Positions 31,628 through 41,265 of a DNA stretch of 64,000 bases are shown here, in pieces (position 1 is the first letter of the stretch; each line of letters begins with the position of its first letter). Below the pieces are notes generated by a model, which was given only the letters and a program-made list of their open reading frames with translations, was not told the origin of the DNA and ran no database searches. This stretch comes from Pleodorina starrii (Eukaryota; Chlorophyta; Chlorophyceae; Chlamydomonadales; Volvocaceae), in contig BRXU01000001.1 in the NCBI GenBank assembly GCA_030267565.1, forward strand, positions 7,074,001 through 7,138,000, given 5' to 3'. Position numbers and translations under genes: made by a program.

Positions 31628-32282
31628 AAATTCAATAGATGGCTGCGTATGCATGTGATATTCGATAGTTAACCGCATGTACGTTTTGCAGTCCGCATGC
31701 ATGACTGCCGGTACGGGAGTACGCACGGCATTGTTCGCCCGTAATGTAGTTGTACCGCTGTGGTAATAATAGAAGTGATTATTTCCGAATAATGCCGTGG
31801 TTTATTCGAGCCATCGAGCCAGCTGGCCGATAGGGGCCGATCGGTTGCACGCGACCGAGCATGCAGCGATCGAGCGGTGACGTGGGCGATTGTGGTGCAA
31901 TAAATCTACTATAGTAAGCTTGGTCATTCGGCCACGCCAACGCCTTATTTCCGGGCCTGGAAGTATGAGGTCGGGAGCACTTGCTTGAAAAGGATACTCT
32001 ACATACATACAGAACGTGACATGTTATAAATAATGGTCGCACTGCGTGGCTGGTGGTGGCAGGTAGCTATCGTTGGCCATGTATATTTGTTTGTATGTCG
32101 TTTGGCGACCGCCACTAGAGGGGGGGCAGGAAACAAAATAAATTGCCCCACGCCTGCAATCGAAGGCTCTTTGCTTAAGCAGTCCAAACAAATATGCTTT
32201 CAGAAGTGTATTTGGACCTGGGTATAGAAAGTTATTATGGCCTGCCAAAGTTGGATGTACGGCAGGGGTGTGGTGGGTGGGT

Positions 32283-32379
32283 AATAATAATAATGATACG
32301 CCCGGCCGGTAGCCGAGGCGTGGGTTATGGGAGCCGAGCGAGGGGGTGGGGTGACGGGTTTCCCCGGTCCCAGTCTCCC
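32283..32379 (-). mobile_element. 5'-truncated Dualen-family 3' tail (second copy)
   Basis: Same fragment, orientation and flanks as at 13,711-13,810, with a shorter AAT run. Because the position is identical it was copied together with the HRGP unit, not inserted twice. Confidence 0.75.
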
Positions 32380-32430
32380 GGTATGGGTCTCCGAGACCCT
32401 TTCCAATATTTTCTACAATAATGCTCAAAA

Positions 32431-32435
32431 TGTAA
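32431..32435 (+). terminator. Probable poly(A) signal TGTAA of HRGP copy 3
   Basis: Conserved AAAATGTAAAACTTAC block about 800 nt after the stop codon. Confidence 0.5.
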
Positions 32436-33088
32436 AACTTACTTCACAGAGCAAGTCACTGATGTCATACCTATCATTTCCGCATATTAGAGGCACTGTA
32501 GCATACTGGGTTTCGTTAGTCGGTACTTGGTGCATGCACATGTCGAGTGACGGCTGTCTTATGCATGCATGGACGATAATGACAAATACACGATCATTCA
32601 CGTTTACGCGGCTGATCCCCGTGCTAAATCAAATCTGGACTAGGAAGATGATTACATATCTATAAGAAGTAAGCAGGGACATCAAGCGATCCAACAATTC
32701 AACGAACGACGGTCAAATCCCGCCGACCGAACATCGCGGCGCCCTCATCGATCGGCCGCTGCTGGCCTACCTACCGGCCGCAGCCCACCGACAGCTGCTA
32801 TTATAGCACTAGGCAGCATGTATGTCCCAATAACAACAAGCCGAGCGCGCGGCAACAACTAACAAAAGATAGATGAGCTGGCGGGCGGTAGCTAGGTAGT
32901 CAACAGGCTAGGCTAGGCTACGGTAGGGGCGAGGCCCTATCTAGGCGGCCCTAGCTAGCTTACGCAGGATCGGCAACTGGAACCGCTAGGGGGGGCCAAT
33001 TTACACAAACAAAAATTTACTATAACTAGAATACCTAATAGTACACCCGACCGCGGGTGATAATGCCGCAACAGCGGCGTTTGGGCAA

Positions 33089-33125
33089 AAATGCAATTTT
33101 TAATTAATTACAGAGGGAAATGCAA
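33089..33125. repeat. 8-bp direct repeat around a 21-bp insert
   Basis: AAATGCAA stands at 33,089-33,096 and 33,118-33,125 with 21 AT-rich bases between (TTTTTAATTAATTACAGAGG core). The same place upstream of copy 3 (27,210-27,225) has one AAATGCAA and no insert. Looks like an excision footprint or a very short insertion. The core recurs near 34,380. Confidence 0.5.
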
Positions 33126-33368
33126 GCCGCGCCAGGCCGCGCAAGCAGTTCGCGAACAAACGTGCATTCTTAAGTGTCAAGTCGGACGCCCCGCGCAAAC
33201 GGAACTGAAGCTGCAGTGAAATATTATCAAGGCGGCCCAGCAGCACAGCCTGCTGTGTGTGTGCTGGCTCGGTTGTCAATGCATGCATGTCCGAGCGGCG
33301 GAGCGAGGATGTCCATATCGAAGGGGGATCTGCAGCCACCCCCCGGGCCGCCACAACAACACCAGCAG

Positions 33369-33461
33369 TGCGCGTGCAACGATCAGTTTGTTAACAATCC
33401 GATATTTATTAATGCGCGTGCAACGATCGTATTATTAACAGCATATGTGCGCGTGAGACGA
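33369..33461 (+). promoter_or_regulatory. Upstream motif array of HRGP copy 4, first three motifs
   Basis: TGCGCGTGCAACGA-type motifs at 33,369, 33,413 and 33,448. The fourth motif of the array (TGCGCGTGCAACGG) is displaced to 34,951 by a 1.46-kb insertion. Confidence 0.5.
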
Positions 33462-33473
33462 TCTTGGTTGCAA

Positions 33474-34936
33474 CCAAAGGTGAGCCGCCACCAGAGTTCC
33501 ACGGAACTCCAGCTTCGAAGTGTGTTTGCACGACATTGTGGGCCCAACGTCCACGAGATATGGGGTTTCGATCGGGTTATCCTGATACCAGGTCTCCCTT
33601 TAGCAGCCCGAATGCCCTTAAGGACAGTAGGGGCCTCACATATGTACCATACGTTTAGGAGGCCTTATCTCCTAGGGCCCGGGTAACTTAAGGTCCCCCT
33701 TAGGGCTCATACAGCCCCCATGAGGACTGTACAGCCCGTAAGGTCGTCCTTAGGGGCACGAAGCCCCCATAGTAAGCATTACTGGTGGTATACATACAGA
33801 GCCATCAGTGTCTGGTCAAACAACAGGAAATGTCCTAGGCCTACCGTAAGCGGAGGTTAGGCCACCAAACCAATTGACCGCGAAATCGAAGGCTGTGTGC
33901 TCTGTCCGAAACGAAAGAAACGACTGAATATAAAAACATGTTAATTTGAAAGGATTATGGTACATATAACGGTTACAGACTTTTATTTCATTTATTGAGG
34001 ATGGTCCTGAGCTTGATGCTGTAAAAGAAGATATGGAATGAGGCTGGAGCATAGTAAGCTTAGTAAGAAAACGGAGGTTATTATTTTGGAAAGGAGGGTT
34101 GCAAAGATTAGAAATTATCGTCGGGTGCCGGTCAGCAGGCAGAAATTATTACTATGAGAACCCCGGACCGACGACCCCGGACCGCGGGGTTTGATTGGAT
34201 AAAGTTATATAGTTCTATGTGAAAGTATTAGGCCGAAGTCGAGGCAATTTGCCAGGATTAGCCGATGGCTTGCCCTTGACCGGATTAGGAGCCGTGTAGC
34301 CGTCAGGGAGCGCGCTTTATTTGCGCGTTGGCGTCGGAGGGGCCGGCATCAGCGGCGGCCTTAGAAAGATTGTTTTTTTGATTTAATTAATTACAGAGGA
34401 GCTGGATAACAGCTACATCGTGCGATCGCACGATTAAAGAGGTCATTAAACGCGGCCGGCAACATGTGCGAGCGAAGCTGTGCCTCAGCCGCAGGTGATT
34501 TTCAGCCGATACAAATTTTGATATGTACGTGTTTTGTTTGCAGAAGGTGAGGTTAGCCAGTGTACCGCGGGAGTTTGGGAGCCCTTTTCCCCTCAAGCGA
34601 CACTGGTCTTTCGACACAAGGCCGCGGTGCTGCTCTTAACTCCGGTGGTGCGACTTTACTTGAGGAGTGTCATAACCACGTGGAAGGGGCCCCTATGTAT
34701 TGCGGGCAGCAAACGTATGCCTGCGGACGCCAAATACTCGGCGGTCCAATCCTTGGCCTTGGCCGGCAAAGTTTTTTTCTAGAAATGGCTATATGCCGCT
34801 GTCGTGGTTCTTGTAACATTCGCATTCTCCTCTATTTAGAGGCTCTAAAAGCCCTAGTCGCAGCCCCGGCAGCTTCGGAGCTAATTAAGCTAAATATGAC
34901 GTCAGACTCGGTTTTCACGTCCACTAAGGGCGGCTT
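33474..34936. mobile_element. 1.46-kb unclassified insertion in the upstream region of copy 4
   Basis: Limits come from comparison with copy 3, where GATCTTGCATGCAATAAACAAA is continuous. The insert starts AACCAAAGGTGAGCCGCC and ends CTAAGGGCGGCTTAA. It is AT-richer than its surroundings, has no convincing ORF, and contains a palindrome GAGTTCC-AC-GGAACTC near its start. A 35-bp sequence made of just its two ends lies at 38,014-38,048. The ends are not inverted repeats and no target duplication was found, so the class is unknown. Confidence 0.55.
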
Positions 34937-35612
34937 AATAAACAAACCAGTGCGCGTGCAACGGCTTAGTATAAAAGGCGTTGGCAGCAGCTTAAAGACT
35001 TTGCCATGCGCAATGTTGTGTGCCTCATATGTACTCGCTCGCTAGCTCCGTCCACCCGCCCGTATGGACACGTTTGTCTCCACCAACTTCCCGCTTCTGT
35101 ATGTTGTGCAAGATGCAGTCCAACCAACTACCTGAATTGACCTGCTGCTGCCATGCAACGGTGCGCCCACCGTATTATCTTGCTTGCCCCGTTCGTACGG
35201 TGAATGTGCGGCAGTTGCACGCACGCAGACGATTTCTGCCGCCTCGATGTCAACAGCATTTCCCCTTTCACTCGAGTGCAGCTTCGACCCTAGGACGAAG
35301 CGGACGATCTGTTGCGATCTGTGCAACAGTTGCCTCGGATTGAGCTGTCTCAATTTCCAATAGATGTGTTAGTTTCCGGGACGTCGCTCGGGCCAGTCCG
35401 AGCCAACATCAGCCGTAAACCGGTGCACCGTCGTACGTGGCTGGATAGCAGCGGTATAAAGGCTGTGGGTGACGCTGCCTTCGAACACAGCGGGCTTCGG
35501 ACTCTGTACAAATATATAAGAACCTTTCGGTTAAAAATCAGTAAAAGTTAATTGTGCGCCATCCAGGTGTAATTCCCTTTGCGGTCTCAGTCCCTTCCAC
35601 AGGGGCGGTGCC
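34937..35612 (+). promoter_or_regulatory. Proximal upstream region of HRGP copy 4
   Basis: Aligns with 9,305-9,952 and 27,857-28,529. Includes the fourth array motif (34,951-34,964) and the TATA box TATAAA at 35,455-35,460 in GCAGCGGTATAAAGGCTG. Confidence 0.6.
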
Positions 35613-37421
35613 ATGTGTAAAATGTGTGCCCCACCCCTCCGCTCACCGCTGCTGGGTCCTCTGACCCTGCTGCTAGTCGCACTGCTGCTGGCATCAAGCT
35701 CCCCAGCCGCTCTGGCCTCTGACTTCTCCTACTCGTCTCTCTTCGTGGGCCGTCGTCTGCTGCAAGGCCCCAGCTGCCTGAACTGCGCCAACCTGACCGG
35801 CATCCCCGCCACCTCCACCAATGCAAGCGCCGGTCTCTACAACGGCACCGGCGGCTGCATGGCCGTCAGCTGCTCCTCATTCGACCCCTCCACCGGCACC
35901 CGCATCGTCACCATAGACCTGAGCACGTGCAAATCCGGCACCTTCAGCTGGGCCTGCTGCCGTACTACCCAGTGCACGCTGCTGGGCTGCGGAGCGGGCG
36001 GCGTCAACACCACGTCGTACAGCTGCAACACCGTGACGAGCCTGTCGTACTCCATCCCCGCCAACCTGACCGTGCTGCCGTTGCAGGTAAATGGATGGTG
36101 CGGGCCTGCGGGGCCGGGCGCATGTGCGTGTATGTGTTTGTTACATGGTTGGGGGTGCACCACATATGTACTGTGAGGGTACGCATGGAGAAAGCGCAGA
36201 ATTGGGATCCACCTGTGCAAAAATCATGTATACCGGGTGCATGCCTGTAATGTAACATAAATATATGATGGTAATGCTGTTTCTGGGGGGCATGCATCGG
36301 GCTCCGGAGTATTAATGATCGATGCACGTCTACAACACCATGTTTCTATCTGCAAACTGCGAACTGCTGACATTATTGGTATGCCTTGCGGTAACTAGCT
36401 TCCACATGTATCCATTCCTCTTCATAATCACTTCGTAGATCCGCCACTCTCACACCTCCATGCATGAAATCATTCTCGCCAGCAGCAGAGAGTGTGATGC
36501 CCCCTGATGTATGTCTGTTACCATCCGCACTTGAAACATGGCCACTCATTCCCCCAGATTCACGATGGCCGTCTAGCTGGCAATCTGCCTGCCTCGTCCT
36601 GCTCCAACGGAAATGGTTTGGGAGATGGGCAGTGCTGCAGCGGCTCGGGGGGTGCATGCGCGGGCGGCGGTACGGGAGTGTGTGAGGTAAACGTGGACCT
36701 GACCGCAATTCAAAGCTGCGTGTCAAGCCCGCCAAACCCGCCAAGCCCCGAGCCGCCCAGCCCGCCCAGCCCGCCCAGCCCCGAGCCGCCCAGCCCGCCG
36801 AATCCCCCCAGTCCCGAGCCGCCCAGCCCGCCCAGCCCGCCCAGTCCCGAGCCGCCCAGCCCGCCAAACCCGCCCAGCCCCGAGCCGCCCAGCCCGCCAA
36901 ACCCGCCCAGCCCCCAGCCGCCCAGCCCGCCCAGCCCGCCCAGCCCCCAGCCGCCAAGCCCGCCAACCCCGCCCAGCCCCCAGCCGCCCAGCCCACCCAG
37001 CCCGCCCAGTCCCGAGCCGCCCAGCCCGCCAAACCCGCCCAGCCCCCAGCCGGCCAGCCCGCCCAGCCCGCCCAGCCCCCAGCCGCCAAGCCCACCCAGC
37101 CCGCCCAGCCCCTTGCCGCCCAGCCCGCCCAGGCCCGAGCCGCCCAGCCGGCCCAGCCCGCCCAGCCCCCAGCCGCCCAGCCCGCCCAGCCCGCCAAGCC
37201 CCAGGCCACCACGCGGCCCGTCATCTCCCAGGCCACCATCGCCACCATCTCCAAAACCCAGGCCACCACCCAGCCCCCGACCTCCGTCTCCGCCACCCAA
37301 GCCCCCATCGCCATCCAGGCCCCCATCGCCACCTAGGCCTCCAAGCCCGCCACGCAAACCACCGTCACCCCCCAGGTCGCCACCGCCTGCCCTTCCTCCA
37401 TCTCCTGTCGCACAGCCTTAA
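35613..37421 (+). CDS. HRGP array copy 4, short form with basic Pro-rich tail
   Basis: Two exons, 35613-36086 and 36558-37421; 1,338 bp, 445 residues. The start MCKMCAPPLRSP differs from copies 2 and 3 but the signal peptide, RRLLQ motif and Cys-rich domain match. The rod mixes PPSPPSPPSPE, ...PQ and PPNPPSP units, then changes to RPPRGPSSPRPPSPPSP-type sequence rich in Arg and Lys and ends VAQP. The exons for the C-terminal domain of copies 1-3 are absent, and I see no remnant of them downstream. The basic tail could bind acidic polysaccharide; that is speculation. Acts presumably outside the cell. Confidence 0.82.
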
Positions 37422-38326
37422 TTTTGAGAAATGTGGATGACATCAGAGATCTAGGCGGTGGGTGTGTATTTTTGCGGTTTGTTCAGTAGCGGCGATGGCG
37501 GCTCAGGTGCCCTTAATGCACCATCATCGTGCAGCTGCCATGGCAGGCAGCATCTACCACCAAAAAGCAACACCGCGTGCGTGGAGTCTCCGTCGGGTTC
37601 TAGCGGTTGTATTGTGAGTGCTTGCTTTTAGCTATGTGTACTCCGAGGGCATGATGATACGCTAGATGCACCGGTGTTCAAGAAAGCCGGTGTTCGCCAC
37701 GCCGTCGTCGTGTGGCGTGCACACCGGCTTGGGCACCGCGGGGGGCCTCTGTCGATCTCGCTTGTACCGCTTGCCAGTCGCCCTGCTCAGTATCGCCTGT
37801 AGTACGGACTGATGAGGATGAGGGCAACGTGATGACACAAGGCACTGAAATAGCTGCGGGCTGTGTGTGCGTGTGTTGAGGATTGGCGTCGAGGACTTGG
37901 TTGGTGCTATCGCTAATGTTATAACTCTTTTATTTTGGCAGTGTACGCATGACGTTATGCAAATGAAAATGAGTAATAGCAGTAGTAGATCTGGGTAGAT
38001 GCACATCGCATGTTTAAGCCGCCCTTAGTCGCTGGCTCACCTTTGGTTTATCGTACCGTAGCTTTAACTTGCGACAAAATATAGGTTGCTTTGGGTCTTG
38101 CTTTGGGTCTTGGGTGACGCTATTCTCGCGTTGCTTAGCCATCCATCGACTGTCGATGCGCCACAGTTTCGTTCAGTTCGTTTGTTGATGGCTTGCATAG
38201 GCTTGCATTGTCCGGGTAGGGATTAGATAGGTGTCGGACTTCCATCTTGTGAGGGTGTCCGCGGCCGTCCCACGGCGCCTCTATGGACTATGGGGGGGGT
38301 CAGGGGTATGAATGATGAGGGCTGGT
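37422..38326. other. 3' flank of HRGP copy 4
   Basis: No gene seen. Parts resemble the flank of copy 5 (CACATCGCATGTTT...CCGTACCGT). A 35-bp double-end remnant of the 33.5-kb insertion lies at 38,014. No clear TGTAA close to the stop; one at 40,081 would fit if the element at 38.3-39.8 kb entered the 3' UTR. Confidence 0.45.
38014..38048 (-). mobile_element. 35-bp double-end remnant of the 33.5-kb element
   Basis: Read on the minus strand it is AACCAAAGGTGAGCC, four bases, then ACTAAGGGCGGCTTAA: the two termini of the 1.46-kb insertion with everything between removed. Confidence 0.5.
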
Positions 38327-38452
38327 GGGGTCTGGGGACCCCCCCTCCCCCCCATCACCCATGAGAAAAATTCATAAGGCCCACAGTGCTTTGCGACGTC
38401 TGAACGCACGACTCAAAGACAAACGCGGTGCTGTCTTTCACAAGGGTCTACG

Positions 38453-38754
38453 TTTTCATGAGAAATCATCGTTCGTTACACACAAAGGGTACCTGCAAGC
38501 AATGAAAGCCGTCTTTATTCGGTAGGTAGGCCGGGTGAGGGCCGGCTACCGCGAAAGCTATCGCTAAGGCCTTACTGCCCACAGCCTCGCAGCAACCACC
38601 CTATGTAGCTACAAAACCCGAAAATCACTCCTCCACGCCTTCGCGGACACCTTAACTGGCACCATGTGCCGTACCAACGCCCTTATGAGGGCACAACTCC
38701 TCTGAGTTCACAGAAAACCTTGGTTTTCTAGCGTTGCACTCAGAAAACCTTCAG
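38453..38754 (-). repeat. Solo 302-bp TOC-like terminal repeat
   Basis: Same length as 18,808-19,109 with about two differences. Borders are again ...CG|TTTTCATG and ...CTTCAG|, without target duplication. Either a recombination product that lost the interior or direct insertion of a repeat circle. Confidence 0.8.
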
Positions 38755-38917
38755 TTTATATAGTTGGAAAGAATCTGCGTTACTTAAGCAGACTGAGGAG
38801 TAGAAACGGGTCACCATGCTGCGTTGACGGTCAGCTTGAACTGCAGAGCCCCTTGATGAGCCTAAACCGAGGCTACACTAGCTTGCGTTTTGTGAAGAAT
38901 TAGGGTTGTTAAAAGAA

Positions 38918-39559
38918 ATGGCGGCGTCGGAGAAGATGATTGAGGTGCGACGGTACCCGGAGGAGGTTCGTAGCAAAGTTGTGGGGACCAGGAACCCACG
39001 CAAGGCGCACGTGTGGTGCGAGCTTTTGGTTTTGTGCGAGCGTGAGCACATGAAGATCCGAGGTTCTGAGGGCGATCCCTTTGGATCTGACGACGGAGCG
39101 GAGTCGGATGGGTTAGTGGTAAAGAGGAGGAAGAAGCGGCGCGTGGGGCCTGCACCAGTTGATGAGGGCACGGTGGAGCAGGACGATCCTGAGGCCGGTG
39201 AGGAACCTCAGCCAGAGGGCGAGGGGATTGGTGTGCAGGCTGCGGGCAGACCTGCCGAGGATGCAGCGGGGCCATCAGTATGGCAAGGTGTGGGGCAGCA
39301 TATCCCGCCTGCCTTTGGGCCCGCAGGCCTGGCCCACCACCAGTTGCTGGCCGCTTTGGCTCAGTCAGGGCAGTTAGTCGAGTCGGGTTCCGTTCCGTTT
39401 TGGCAGTCGCAGTATCAGCTTCAGGCATGGAGCAATCTTCAGCTACAAGCGATCGCTGGGCTGGCAGGTGCGTACACTCCCCAACAGTACACTCTTGTTG
39501 GGATGCCGGTGGCGACTCAGCCCGCGGTTCCGTACGCATTCGACTTCCGGCAGGCTTAG
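38918..39559 (+). CDS. Intronless ORF of unknown function, putative element-encoded protein
   Basis: 213 residues from ATG 38,918 to TAG. The N-terminal third (MAASEKMIEVRRYPEEV...VWCELLVLCEREHMKIRG) looks like a small helical domain. Then come an acidic stretch, the basic run KRRKKRR that would serve as a nuclear localisation signal, an acidic Pro/Glu segment and a Gln/Ala-rich C-terminal half (WQSQYQLQAW...LQLQAIAGLAG). C/G-ending codons suggest real coding sequence. No family recognised. Lying between inverted repeats, it may be an accessory protein of that element; a retrocopy of a host gene is the alternative. Confidence 0.5.
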   Translation: MAASEKMIEVRRYPEEVRSKVVGTRNPRKAHVWCELLVLCEREHMKIRGSEGDPFGSDDGAESDGLVVKRRKKRRVGPAPVDEGTVEQDDPEAGEEPQPEGEGIGVQAAGRPAEDAAGPSVWQGVGQHIPPAFGPAGLAHHQLLAALAQSGQLVESGSVPFWQSQYQLQAWSNLQLQAIAGLAGAYTPQQYTLVGMPVATQPAVPYAFDFRQA

Positions 39560-39783
39560 CACCCTGCCGCGAACCGATATGTAACAATGTTCTGAATCTA
39601 GTCGTTGTCTTCTTACCTGGCCATCCGCTCATATCTTCCTTCTCGACAACGGTCATAACCGTAAAAGCTTAAGGCCACAGTCCACACATCCAGACAAGCT
39701 GAATTAAAAATTTTCTACTATCATGGGTGGGGTAGGGAGGGGGTGTATGGGTCATGGGGGGGGGAGGGGGGTCGCGACCCCTC

Positions 39784-41032
39784 CCTGGTCCACCAAAGCG
39801 ATTTTCGCCGGCCGCGGACGCCCTCTTGTTTGGGATAAGGGGTTATATATACGGTAACTTCTGAGCATATGAGATACTCGTTGCCTAACACTGTCGTTGT
39901 CAAATACTGTCGTCGCGAAAATAAACCTGCCATCGACTGTCGATGCGCAATTTGTTCGTTTCTGGCTTTTTCGGGATCGAGCGATGTTTCCGCCTACTAC
40001 TTGCTTATTTGATAGTCGTAACTATCCTACGGCAATAGAAATAAACGCTCATTTGTTGTCCTACACTGGTGTAATTCTGTTGTAATAAATAAACCAGTCT
40101 GAGTCCTTCTCGCTCGACCCATCTCGACCATATTTATTTAGGACTGTGAGTTGAGGACGTCTGTCTCCTCGCGGGAAAAATCGCTCCTCGCGGGAAAAAT
40201 CGGACTCATCGCCTGTCATCGGCAGCAATTTGTGCGCTTGATTCCAATACGGAGACTGAAACGGGGACTGGGACAATCTGTGGGTAGATAGATAGATACG
40301 GTAGATGAATGCCTCGCCCATGATCGCTTCGCCGGCGCCATCCCACGCATATATACATCCCGACCGTCCACGACCTCTAAGCAAGCAAGGACAAATTTGC
40401 CTGCATCATCAGATCCTTATAATAAGCTGTTGGTCGCCAACAAATCATCACCAACAAATCACCATGCATACTCATCCATCCCCATGCTACAGACGGAGGA
40501 GGGAAGCCAAAGAACTTGCCGTACGTAGCATACATGTCGGCTGGACTCCGTGCTTGTAAACGTTCAGCAACCATTATTATCCCCATCTATCACAATCCCC
40601 CGTCAGCACAGCAGTAGTGTGTGCCGGCCGTTGCTGCGGTGTCGATCGACGGCCATGCATGCATGGGACAAACGAATATGGCGACGCTTCATGCATGGCT
40701 GCTGCAGCCATACATGAAGGCCGACGACCCTGCAATGTTGCCTGGCGCCAGCCTCACGGACACAGCCATCATTATCAGTCGTGTGGTAGTTGACTACGTA
40801 TTATTATTGGGGCCGCTTTCGGGGTTTCGCAGCCCTGAAAGAACGTACGGACGGTATACCGTGAAAAGGGTGGGACTTGACTGCAGCTGGCCAGGTCACG
40901 TCACAGACGTATATCACGCACCCCCTAGCCTTACATAGTGTGATGTCCACAACACCGGCAGGTCTCATCCAGTCGCAACCCGCCAGTTGCTGTCAGGTCT
41001 GTTGATGCGCCTACATGTGTGTGTGTGTGTTT
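39784..41032. other. Spacer between copies 4 and 5, left part
   Basis: No gene. The segment near 39,925 repeats one at 38,148 (CATCGACTGTCGATGCGC) on the other side of the element, so the element lies within duplicated 3'-flank DNA. TGTAA at 40,081. A tandem 19-bp repeat lies at 40,165. The rest is unremarkable. Confidence 0.4.
40165..40202. promoter_or_regulatory. Tandem 19-bp repeat with E2F-like sites
   Basis: CTCCTCGCGGGAAAAATCG twice in direct succession. On the minus strand each unit holds TTTCCCGC, which matches the E2F consensus TTTSSCGC. No gene start is visible nearby, so function is doubtful. Confidence 0.3.
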
Positions 41033-41265
41033 GTTACATGGTTGGGGTCGCGTGCCCCTCCCATGAACAAAAACCCATACAAGCCAAAAACGCCTAACGA
41101 AAGGCAACAGTAAAAAGCCGCCCATGCAGGAGAAGGAGATACTAGCGGCCGAAGGGGACAATTGAGTTGCGGTGGGCCCAGATGCGCTCAAGCATCTTCG
41201 CCAAACGAGGGGGATCCCAACTCATCGCGCGCTTCCTTCGTACCCTCAAATGGAGGGAACCCTTC
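41033..41265 (-). mobile_element. MITE-like dispersed repeat, inverted copy
   Basis: Reverse complement of 29,075-29,298 with moderate divergence; starts (plus strand) GTTACATGGTTGGGGTCGCG. It supports the element limit seen in intron 1 of copy 3. Confidence 0.55.

Larger units (their letters stand above)
31628..33368. other. 3' flank and spacer after HRGP copy 3
   Basis: No gene. Near-collinear with 13,053-14,490 after copy 2. Shows the sequence without the 12.7-kb Dualen insertion at about 33,066. Confidence 0.6.
38327..39783. mobile_element. Putative DNA element with ~36-bp terminal inverted repeats
   Basis: The left end (38,327-38,362), reverse-complemented, reads ATGGGTGATGGGGGGGAGG and continues to GACCCC; the right end (39,747-39,783) reads ATGGGTCATGGGGGGGGG and also continues to GACCCC. 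Inside are one intronless ORF and a solo 302-bp TOC-like repeat. G-runs can mimic inverted repeats, but the shared ATGGGT and GACCCC on both sides argue against chance. No target duplication was identified. Confidence 0.5.
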
